Origin: an uncultured Anaerolineae bacterium
Lineage (GTDB): Bacteria; Chloroflexota; Anaerolineae; Anaerolineales; UBA11858
Length of the DNA: 6,322 bases
Assembly: GCA_937893815.1 (NCBI GenBank)
Contig: CALCSH010000137.1
Location: 1-6,322, forward strand
Reading direction: 5' to 3'
Under the pieces are notes generated by a model. The model searched no databases, had not been told where the DNA came from, and was given only the letters and a program-made list of their open reading frames with translations. The position numbers and the translations under genes are program-made. Below, in pieces: positions 1 to 5,920 of this stretch (position 1 is the stretch's first letter; every line of letters starts with the position of its first letter).

Positions 1-433
1 GGACAGTCACCCACAAATCACGCGGCAACGAGAGCATCCCCGCGGTGTTATTTTCGGGGTTGAATGTCACCAGGATCATGGTATCCGTGCGCGGTGGCCC
101 ATCATCTTCGGTCTGGGTGCGATCATCCACACCCAAAAGGAGAATATTGATTGGGCTTTTCCCATCCCAAGGTTGTGATTCCGGCCCATTGCGGTGCTGC
201 ATTGAAATATCGACGTCGGCATAGTCATCCGGGTTGATATCCTGCACTTTGGGGGCCGATTCGGCGATAAATGTCTCCTGCAGATCAGACGATCGGATGG
301 AATCACGAATGGCAGAAAAAATCAAACTAATAGTTATCAGTAACGCAGCGAATAGCGTACAAACCAATAGCCAAAAAGACCATTGATGGAAGATATTTTT
401 CTTAGAAGATGGCGGCTCAGGAGGCAGGTACAT
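1..433 (-). CDS. LytR-CpsA-Psr (LCP) family protein, N-terminal part (cut by window edge)
   Basis: LCP enzymes sit on the outer face of the cytoplasmic membrane and transfer undecaprenyl-pyrophosphate-linked glycopolymers onto peptidoglycan. I translated the minus strand from the ATG at 433 and it stays open for 144 codons to the window edge. A short cytoplasmic tail (residues 1-18) precedes one membrane segment (about 19-40, FWLLVCTLFAALLITISLIF), then a linker. The LCP domain begins at about residue 94 with INILLLGVDD; D103 and D117 (RTDTM) match the conserved metal/pyrophosphate-binding aspartates, and LSLPRDLW (135-141) is the next family motif. The catalytic Arg cluster and the C-terminus lie outside the window. 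An in-frame TGA lies 11 codons upstream of the ATG, so this start is well placed, though no clear SD precedes it. It lies 66 nt downstream of a paralogous LCP gene on the same strand and is probably cotranscribed with it. The family call is secure; the polymer transferred is unknown. Confidence 0.9.
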   Translation of the reverse strand, partial: MYLPPEPPSSKKNIFHQWSFWLLVCTLFAALLITISLIFSAIRDSIRSSDLQETFIAESAPKVQDINPDDYADVDISMQHRNGPESQPWDGKSPINILLLGVDDRTQTEDDGPPRTDTMILVTFNPENNTAGMLSLPRDLWVTV

Positions 434-453
434 GAGAAGGCAAATCGCCCGCC

Positions 454-488
454 GATATGACAGTCATATTGAAGATGACTGTCATATC
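454..488. repeat. Perfect 14-bp inverted repeat (7-nt loop) between the two LCP genes
   Basis: Arms GATATGACAGTCAT (454-467) and ATGACTGTCATATC (475-488) are exact reverse complements around the loop ATTGAAG. Each arm also contains an 11-bp near-perfect dyad of its own, ATGAC-N-GTCAT (457-467 and 475-485), with centres 18 bp apart. In the minus-strand transcript the hairpin begins 11 nt after the stop of the upstream LCP gene and ends 20 nt before the start of the downstream one. There is no T tract after it, so it is not a classical intrinsic terminator. It could be an RNA processing or stability element, a partial attenuator, a pair of operators, or a copy of a dispersed repeat. Confidence 0.85.
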
Positions 489-499
489 AGCAAAATGGT

Positions 500-1942
500 T
501 TACGGCATGGGATTGTTATTCGCCCAATCAAATCCAACAATGATGGTGACATCCGCATCACCGGCTTGATCGTAGCGAGCATGAATGCGATAGGTGGAAA
601 GGCTAAAAAGTTCCGTAAAATATACCAGCGCGTACGGATTACCCGTATAGTCATAAACACTAGTGTTGGAATAATCTACCGCGTCCGCGTCGCCGGTAGC
701 AACCACGTTTGCACCCAGGCTTTGCAGATATTCAGCTGTACGAGTCGCCAACCCGCCGACTGTGGTGCCATTCAAAACTTTAATGCGTGCGCCTTCCTCG
801 ATCATCAAATCCAGAGATGACTTTCCGGCATAATCCAGCGGGCCGGTCATTTGCGCCTGAGCAAATACTTCATCGCGCAACACACGAATCAGATCAGGGA
901 TCGGTTTGAGAATATCCAACCCTGTCGGTGATTTTCCAAATTGAACCTGTTCTGGCCCAATCACGCGATTATAAATATTCTCGACAGGAATTTCCTGCGC
1001 CAGCCAGGCCAGTTGAATCACCTGATCCAGCGTCAGGTTGGTATTGATGCCGCTGGAAATTTGCTGGTACATTTCTGGTGCTTTTTGGATAAAAACAGGC
1101 AGCAGGCTAAAATCCAGAATACGCTGCCGAACTGCCATCACGACCTGTTGCTGGCGAGCGGAGCGGTCAAAGTCGCCGCCTTCCGTATGACGGGCACGGG
1201 CATACGCCAAAACATAATCGCCGGGCATGGTTTGTACCCCAGGATGCAATTTGATATTGCCCTTGGGGTCGTCATAAATATCGACGAACATTTCGTAAGG
1301 CACATCTAATTTCAAACCACCCATCTGATCAATAAAATACACAAAAGCCGTGAAATCAATTTGAGCATAATATTGAATCGGCACACCGATCAAACCTTCT
1401 ACGGTTTGCATAGCCAGCCCGGGGCCGCCATTGGGCAATTTATACGATTCGCCCAACTGATAGGCGGTGTTGATTTTGCTATGCTCAAAGCCAGGGATAC
1501 TAACCCACATATCGCGCGGAATCGAGAGCATCCCCGCGGTTTTCGAAAGCGGATCAATCGTAAACAGGATCATCGAGTCAGAGAGCGGCGGGCCGGTATT
1601 GCCACGCCAACTGTTATAGTCCAGGCCGATAATCAAAATATTCACGCGGCTGGCGCCATCCCAGGGTTCGGGCTGCAGACCGGTGGGTGCGGCGGCGGCA
1701 GGAGCGGCTTCAACCGGTTGCTGCTCAGCGCTTTGAGCGCCCTGTGTCTCCGGAGTGGCCGTCGGCTCCACAATCGCCGCGCCGGGCAACGAGGTAATAT
1801 TCCACGTTGCTACCAAATTACTGGCCAGATTATAGGCTCCGATGGCGATCATTACGCCCACGATAGCTAAAACAACCCATAGAATAATTTTACGCACAGG
1901 TATTTTGGCTTTATTTTCTGATGTTTGGTTTTGGTTTGTCAT
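500..1942 (-). CDS. LytR-CpsA-Psr (LCP) family cell-wall polymer ligase with LytR_C domain
   Basis: Predicted membrane-anchored transferase that attaches lipid-linked glycopolymers (teichoic acid-, capsule- or arabinogalactan-like) to peptidoglycan. The 480 residues run as follows: basic cytoplasmic tail (1-18), one membrane segment (about 19-40), Pro/Ala/Glu/Gln-rich linker (about 55-92), LCP domain (about 98-275), connecting helices, and a LytR_C domain (about 385-475, starting ARIKVLNGTTVGGLA). Family motifs are present: NILIIGLD (101-108), catalytic-site D122 in SDSM, IPRDMW (141-146) with R143/D144, KINTAY (156-161), and the Arg-rich signature RARHTEGGDFDRSARQQQ (249-266). The start is firm because an in-frame TAG lies two codons upstream. 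No strong SD is visible. A well-formed promoter lies about 90 nt upstream. It is the first gene of a minus-strand pair with a second LCP gene. All key residues look intact; the polymer substrate cannot be told from sequence. Confidence 0.95.
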   Translation of the reverse strand: MTNQNQTSENKAKIPVRKIILWVVLAIVGVMIAIGAYNLASNLVATWNITSLPGAAIVEPTATPETQGAQSAEQQPVEAAPAAAAPTGLQPEPWDGASRVNILIIGLDYNSWRGNTGPPLSDSMILFTIDPLSKTAGMLSIPRDMWVSIPGFEHSKINTAYQLGESYKLPNGGPGLAMQTVEGLIGVPIQYYAQIDFTAFVYFIDQMGGLKLDVPYEMFVDIYDDPKGNIKLHPGVQTMPGDYVLAYARARHTEGGDFDRSARQQQVVMAVRQRILDFSLLPVFIQKAPEMYQQISSGINTNLTLDQVIQLAWLAQEIPVENIYNRVIGPEQVQFGKSPTGLDILKPIPDLIRVLRDEVFAQAQMTGPLDYAGKSSLDLMIEEGARIKVLNGTTVGGLATRTAEYLQSLGANVVATGDADAVDYSNTSVYDYTGNPYALVYFTELFSLSTYRIHARYDQAGDADVTIIVGFDWANNNPMP

Positions 1943-2030
1943 AATCTATAGCACTCAAATTTTTGGTTGCTTGTGATATTCGAACCATCCTGCTTGTTGC
2001 AAGCTTTAGGCCCGAATTTTGCACCGTGCG

Positions 2031-2058
2031 ATTATATCATGATGGGATAATTCGGTAA
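2031..2058 (-). promoter_or_regulatory. Candidate sigma-70-type promoter for the LCP gene pair
   Basis: On the minus strand, TGATATAAT (2039 to 2031) gives a consensus TATAAT -10 box with the extended -10 TG motif. TTACCG (2058 to 2053) lies 16 nt upstream as a weak -35 (3 of 6 matches to TTGACA), which an extended -10 can tolerate. The predicted transcription start near 2024 would give a leader of about 80 nt before the LCP ATG at 1942. The palindrome ATCATGAT (2036-2043) overlaps the -10 region. This is a call by eye from motif and position only. Confidence 0.5.
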
Positions 2059-2173
2059 TTGGGGTAAAATTGCGCCCGATGATGTTGCAAAAATTGACGT
2101 TTCATCATAATCGTCGCAGCCTATCAGGAAGTTCATCATCTGCAGTTTTACTTGATACCCGGAGATCAGAATC

Positions 2174-2223
2174 CAGTTACCAGTAATCAGTACTCGCTCA
2201 CTCGAAACTGGTACTTGGTTACT
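2174..2223. repeat. Composite inverted repeat of CAGTNAY-like heptamers upstream of the ABC-F gene
   Basis: Three heptamers run head-to-tail on the plus strand: CAGTTAC (2174-2180), CAGTAAT (2181-2187) and CAGTACT (2188-2194). After 8 nt, three more run on the minus strand: CAGTTTC, CAAGTAC and CAGTAAC (2203-2223). Aligned as one dyad, the two 21-nt arms agree at 13 positions by my count, so the arms share unit structure more than perfect pairing. It ends 20 nt before the ABC-F ATG. It looks like a short copy of a degenerate intergenic repeat, but could also form a leader hairpin or hold binding sites. Confidence 0.6.
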
Positions 2224-2243
2224 GAACACAAACCCACGAAACT

Positions 2244-4253
2244 ATGTCCCTCGTCAACACCCACAACCTCACCAAATCTTTCGACCCCGTGGATATTTTC
2301 TCCGGCCTGTCGCTGAGCATCCCCCACGGTGCGCGCATCGCACTGGTTGGTCCCAATGGGATTGGCAAAACCACCCTGCTGCGCATCATCGCCGGGGAAG
2401 AAGCGCCATCCAGCGGCGAAGTGCATCTGGCCCGCGGCCTGAGCATCGGCTATCTTCCCCAAGAGTCGGTACTCGAATCCGAAAGCAATTTGTGGGAAGA
2501 ATGCGCCCAACCCTTCGCCCATCTCCATGCGCAAGCCGTCGAACTGGCGAAACTTGAAGCTAAAATGAGCCAGCCCAACCCGCCCGCGGAGATTTTCGAG
2601 CGCTACGGCACGCTGCAGCAAAATTTCGACCACGCCGGGGGTTACACCTACGAAACCCGCATCCGCATGGTGCTGACCGGCCTGGGCTTCAGCGATGAAG
2701 AACACCACATGCCACTGGAGCATTTGTCGGGCGGGCAACGCACGCGGGCATTGCTGGCGCGCCTGCTGCTTGAAGCGCCCATCTTGCTGGTGCTCGACGA
2801 GCCGACCAACCACCTCGACATTCAGGCTGTGGAGTGGCTCGAAAGTTACTTGCGCGACTGGGATGGCGCGGCGCTGATTGTCTCGCATGACCGCTATTTT
2901 TTGGATAAAGTCTGTAACCACGTCTGGGAGATGAGTCGCAGCGGGTTCGAGATCTACCGCGGCAATTACAGCCACTATTTGCAGCAGCGTCAGGAGCGTT
3001 GGGAGCGGCGCGCAAAAACCTTCGATGCCGAGAAAGGCCGCCTGGAAAAAGACCTCGACTATATCAAGCGCAATATCGCCGGGCAAAACGTAATCCAGGC
3101 CAAGGGTCGTTTGCGCCGCCTGAGCCGTCAGTTGCAGGCCATCGACCAGATCGGCCTGGATGCTATGCAGGGCAAAAGCTGGAGCCAGATTGCCGAAAAC
3201 GTAGATACAACCACCAGCGTGATGAGTGTCGATGAAGCGCACCGCCGCATCAATGCTCTAAAAAACCCTTTGCAGCGGCCCGAAGAACTCAAACTTAATT
3301 TACGCGCCTCGCAGCGCAGCGGTGAGTTGGTACTGCGCACCTTCGAGCTTGTGGTTGGCTATCCGGGCAATCAGCTATTCAGCGTTCCCAACCTGATCCT
3401 CAACCGGTTGGAATGCGCCGCACTGATCGGCCCCAACGGAGCCGGAAAAACGACCTTTCTAAAAACCATTCTGGGACAGTTGTCGCCGCTCGGCGGAGAT
3501 GTAAAACTCGGCGCCAGCCTGGATATTGGCTACTTCGCCCAGGCGCACGAAGAACTCAACCCCGAAAACACCCTCGTTGAAGAAATCGAACGCATCGCCC
3601 CCAATATGTTTGTGGCCGAAATCCGCAGCTATCTGGCGCGCTATCTCTTCACGCGCGATGATGTTTTCAAAAAGATTTCGATGCTTTCCGGCGGCGAGCG
3701 CGGACGTCTGGCGCTGGCAAAACTGGCCCTCAACAAAAACAACCTGCTACTGCTCGATGAACCTACCAACCATCTCGACATCCCCGCTCAAGAAATCTTG
3801 CAGACTGTGCTGAATGATTATCAGGGCACCATTTTGCTGGTTTCACACGATCGCTATCTGATCGACGCACTGGCATCTCAGATTTGGGAAATTGATAAAA
3901 GCGACGACAACCTGCAGCTATTCAAGGGGACGTATACCCAATATCGCGCCGAGCAAAGCAAGCCGGACGCAGCGGACTCGCTCGAAGTTGATCTTGCTCC
4001 CCAGGTGGACACCCGCCGAGAAGCGCGCAGCGCCAAAAATCGCGCCCAGGCCGATACCCGCCGCCGTCAGGCACGCCTGAAAATTGTCGAGGCCCGCGTC
4101 GCCGAGCTAGAAATTCAGCTCGCTCATATCAGCGATCAACTCGCTTCTCCGCCCGATAATTCGCAACTCGTGCAGCGCCTGGGCGATGATTATGTTGAAA
4201 TCCAGAACGAACTCCATGCCCTGATCGCCGAATGGGAGCAATTGCATGGATGA
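2244..4253 (+). CDS. ABC-F family ATP-binding protein (Uup/YdiF-like, ribosome-associated type)
   Basis: ABC-F proteins are soluble twin-ATPase factors without membrane domains; characterised members bind the ribosomal E site and relieve stalled or antibiotic-blocked translation. The 669 residues contain two nucleotide-binding domains. NBD1 has Walker A GPNGIGKTT (36-44), Q-loop Q73, signature LSGGQ (161-165), Walker B ending LDEPTNHLD (184-192, catalytic E186) and SHDR (214-217). NBD2 has GPNGAGKTT (396-404), LSGGE (481-485), LDEPTNHLD (504-512, E506) and SHDR (534-537). A charged, helical interdomain linker lies at about 245-360, and a basic/acidic coiled-coil tail at about 590-668, as in Uup and YdiF. 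The start is secure: an in-frame TGA lies at 2223-2225, only seven codons upstream, with no other start codon between. No SD is visible. Both ATPase sites look intact. It overlaps the downstream glucosidase gene by 8 nt. The subfamily is uncertain, and nothing visible singles it out as an antibiotic-resistance type. Confidence 0.95.
   Translation: MSLVNTHNLTKSFDPVDIFSGLSLSIPHGARIALVGPNGIGKTTLLRIIAGEEAPSSGEVHLARGLSIGYLPQESVLESESNLWEECAQPFAHLHAQAVELAKLEAKMSQPNPPAEIFERYGTLQQNFDHAGGYTYETRIRMVLTGLGFSDEEHHMPLEHLSGGQRTRALLARLLLEAPILLVLDEPTNHLDIQAVEWLESYLRDWDGAALIVSHDRYFLDKVCNHVWEMSRSGFEIYRGNYSHYLQQRQERWERRAKTFDAEKGRLEKDLDYIKRNIAGQNVIQAKGRLRRLSRQLQAIDQIGLDAMQGKSWSQIAENVDTTTSVMSVDEAHRRINALKNPLQRPEELKLNLRASQRSGELVLRTFELVVGYPGNQLFSVPNLILNRLECAALIGPNGAGKTTFLKTILGQLSPLGGDVKLGASLDIGYFAQAHEELNPENTLVEEIERIAPNMFVAEIRSYLARYLFTRDDVFKKISMLSGGERGRLALAKLALNKNNLLLLDEPTNHLDIPAQEILQTVLNDYQGTILLVSHDRYLIDALASQIWEIDKSDDNLQLFKGTYTQYRAEQSKPDAADSLEVDLAPQVDTRREARSAKNRAQADTRRRQARLKIVEARVAELEIQLAHISDQLASPPDNSQLVQRLGDDYVEIQNELHALIAEWEQLHG
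4234..4238 (+). promoter_or_regulatory. Shine-Dalgarno site for the GH13 gene, inside the ABC-F gene
   Basis: GGGAG lies 7 nt before the ATG at 4246, within the last codons of the ABC-F gene. It supports 4246 as the true glucosidase start. Together with the ATGGATGA overlap, where the ABC-F stop TGA falls at 4251-4253, it suggests coupled translation. It is the only clear SD seen in front of a start in this window. Confidence 0.7.
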
Positions 4254-5856
4254 GTGGCAAACCACCACCATCTATCAAATCTATCCCCGATCATTTAAAG
4301 ATTCCAATGGCGACGGGATCGGCGATTTACGCGGCATCATCGCCAAACTCGATTACATCCGCGATTTAGGGTTTGAAACGATCTGGCTTTCGCCTTTTTT
4401 CGCCAGCCCGCAAGAAGATTGCGGGTATGACATCAGCGACTATCTCAGCATTGCCCCGGAGTACGGCACGCTGGCCGATGCCGAAACCCTGATCGCCGAA
4501 ATCCACGCCCGCGGGATGCGCGTGATCTTCGATCTGGTGATGAACCACACCTCGGCGCAGCATGCCTGGTTTCAGCAATCACGCCAAAGCCGGGAAAATC
4601 CGCGCCGGGACTGGTATATCTGGAAAACGGGCCGCGGCAAGCGTCCCCCGAACAATTGGCAATCCATGACAGGCGGCTCCGGCTGGCATTTCGATGAATT
4701 GACTCAGGAATGGTATTACGCCAGTTTCCTCCCCTTTCAACCCGATCTAAATTACCGCAACCCGGAAGTGCGCCAGACCATGCTGGAGATCGCGCGCCAC
4801 TGGTTGGACAAAGGCGTGGATGGCTTTCGCCTGGATATTTTTCACACGGTTTATAAAGATGCCGCGTTTCGCGACAACCCCTTTTCGCTACACTACATTC
4901 CCCACCGCGACCGGGCCGGATTTTTCCAGCGTTGGGTGCATCACCAGCATCAGCCCGAAATTTTTACACTGGCGCGTGATCTGCGCAAAATGGCAACGGG
5001 CTACCCCAAAGAGCGCATGTTGATCGGTGAAGTTTTCGGCGAAGATGATGTTCTCAAACAATATCTTGGCGCGCAGGCCGACGGCTTGAATCTGGTGTTT
5101 TTGTGGCAATTATTAAAAGCCAAACCGCAGGCGCAGTTTTTCCGGGATGTGATCGCACATCACGAGCGGGAATATCCTGAACCCTATGCACCGGTGTACG
5201 TGTACGGCAACCACGACCAAAAGCGGCCTGGCTCCAAAGTGGGTGCCGACCCGCGGGTTGCTCAACTCTTGGCGTTGGTCCAATTTACCGTGCGCGGCGT
5301 CCCGGTGGTGTACTACGGTGAAGAGATTGGCATGCAAGATATGGCGATTCCGGCGAAGCAGGCCAAAGACCCGCTGGCGCATCAATATGCCTGGGTGCCC
5401 GCCTGGTTGGCCGATTTATTAGGCTTATACGTCAACCGGGATGGCTGCCGCACCCCCATGCAGTGGGATGCATCGAAGAATGCCGGATTCACGGATGAGT
5501 CTGCGCAACCCTGGTTGCCCCTGCATGAGAACCTGGCACAAATTAACGTGCAAGTCCAACAAGGTCAACCCGACTCGTTGCTAGAAACGTATCGTTCCCT
5601 CTTGCATTTGCGCCGCGAATACAAGGTTTTACAACAGGGCAGCCTGCATTTATGGGACGCAGAAAAGGGGAAGGACCTGTTGGTCTACGAACGCATTCTG
5701 GGGAATGAACACCTGGGAATTGCAGTAAATTGGGGACGCCAAGCCACATCGTTATCAGTCTTGAAGGATGGGGGAGAAATTTTATTCGCACTAGGCAATG
5801 TAAAAGCCGAGACTGGTTTATTGCCACCGTTTTCGGGCGTTGTATTTCGAACATAA
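4246..5856 (+). CDS. GH13 alpha-glucosidase (oligo-1,6-glucosidase-like)
   Basis: Retaining glycoside hydrolase predicted to release glucose from the non-reducing end of short alpha-glucans such as maltose or isomalto-oligosaccharides. It has no signal peptide, so it should act in the cytoplasm. The 536 residues are near the usual 550-560. Domains are a (beta/alpha)8 barrel with a B domain inserted at about 101-165 and a beta C-domain from about 465. The calcium-loop pattern D19-N21-D23-I25-D27 (SNGDGIGDL) matches oligo-1,6-glucosidases. Conserved regions: GYDISDY (60-66), DLVMNH (96-101), QPDLNY (165-170), GFRLDIFH (193-200) with nucleophile D197, acid/base E262 in GEVFG, and GNHDQ (321-325) with D324. 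RTPMQW (402-407) is typical of this group. Isoleucine follows the nucleophile; valine there usually goes with alpha-1,6 activity and alanine/threonine with alpha-1,4, so linkage preference stays open. It is translationally coupled to the ABC-F gene. Alternatives are a sucrose- or trehalose-active relative. Confidence 0.93.
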   Translation: MDEWQTTTIYQIYPRSFKDSNGDGIGDLRGIIAKLDYIRDLGFETIWLSPFFASPQEDCGYDISDYLSIAPEYGTLADAETLIAEIHARGMRVIFDLVMNHTSAQHAWFQQSRQSRENPRRDWYIWKTGRGKRPPNNWQSMTGGSGWHFDELTQEWYYASFLPFQPDLNYRNPEVRQTMLEIARHWLDKGVDGFRLDIFHTVYKDAAFRDNPFSLHYIPHRDRAGFFQRWVHHQHQPEIFTLARDLRKMATGYPKERMLIGEVFGEDDVLKQYLGAQADGLNLVFLWQLLKAKPQAQFFRDVIAHHEREYPEPYAPVYVYGNHDQKRPGSKVGADPRVAQLLALVQFTVRGVPVVYYGEEIGMQDMAIPAKQAKDPLAHQYAWVPAWLADLLGLYVNRDGCRTPMQWDASKNAGFTDESAQPWLPLHENLAQINVQVQQGQPDSLLETYRSLLHLRREYKVLQQGSLHLWDAEKGKDLLVYERILGNEHLGIAVNWGRQATSLSVLKDGGEILFALGNVKAETGLLPPFSGVVFRT

Positions 5857-5920
5857 ACCACAAAGGGCACAAAGATTCACCAAACTCTTGCCGTTGTGCG
5901 CCTTCGTGTTCGATGTGGTT
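5856..5920. terminator. Inverted repeat of CACAAAG-like units at convergent gene ends; possible bidirectional terminator
   Basis: The outer arms AACCACA (5856-5862) and TGTGGTT (5914-5920) pair perfectly and overlap both stop codons. After a symmetric 5-nt internal loop, CACAAAG (5868-5874) pairs with CTTCGTG (5902-5908) with one mismatch. On the plus strand the units CACAAAG (5859), CACAAAG (5868) and CACCAAA (5878) recur at 9-10 nt. On the minus strand CACATCG, CACGAAG and CACAACG recur similarly. There is no clear T tract on either side, so terminator activity is inferred from position and symmetry; it may simply be a dispersed intergenic repeat. Confidence 0.4.

Larger units (their letters stand above)
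1943..2243. other. Divergent intergenic region between the LCP and ABC-F genes
   Basis: About 300 nt without a convincing gene. From left to right it holds the LCP 5' leader, with a small dyad GCTTG-TTG-CAAGC (1992-2004), and the minus-strand promoter at 2031-2058. Next come two direct copies of TTCATCAT (2101-2108 and 2132-2139, 31 bp apart), then the composite heptamer inverted repeat (2174-2223) directly before the ABC-F start. A plus-strand promoter is not clear; the best I see is TTGCAA (2085-2090), 15 nt, CATAAT (2106-2111), which has a short spacer. A plus-strand open frame of 35 codons (2079-2186) starts ATGATG but has no SD at useful distance, and I do not call it a gene. Confidence 0.6.

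Noticed and set aside
76..306. Minus-strand open frame of 76 codons
   Set aside because: It is out of frame with the LCP N-terminal coding sequence on the same strand, which explains the region better (membrane helix plus INILLLGVDD and RTDTM motifs).
454..488. Hairpin as a classical Rho-independent terminator for the LCP gene
   Set aside because: The stem is strong but AT-rich, and GGCGGGCG, not a T tract, follows on the minus strand, so it is annotated as an inverted repeat of unknown role.
1361..1870. Plus-strand open frame of 169 codons
   Set aside because: Antisense to the N-terminal half of the complete LCP gene; low-complexity, no domain, no start signal.
2085..2111. TTGCAA / CATAAT as the ABC-F promoter
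   Set aside because: The spacer is only 15 nt and both boxes are imperfect; kept as a remark in the intergenic entry and not as a feature.
2032..2229. Minus-strand open frame of 65 codons in the intergenic region
   Set aside because: It translates the heptamer repeat (LITGNWILISG-like peptide) and runs into the LCP promoter; there is no SD or family resemblance.
2187..3242. Minus-strand open frame of 351 codons
   Set aside because: It lies antisense to the ABC-F gene, whose motifs are intact. Its product has no recognisable domain and begins in codon-mirrored sequence, as expected for an antisense shadow of a gene with biased codon use.
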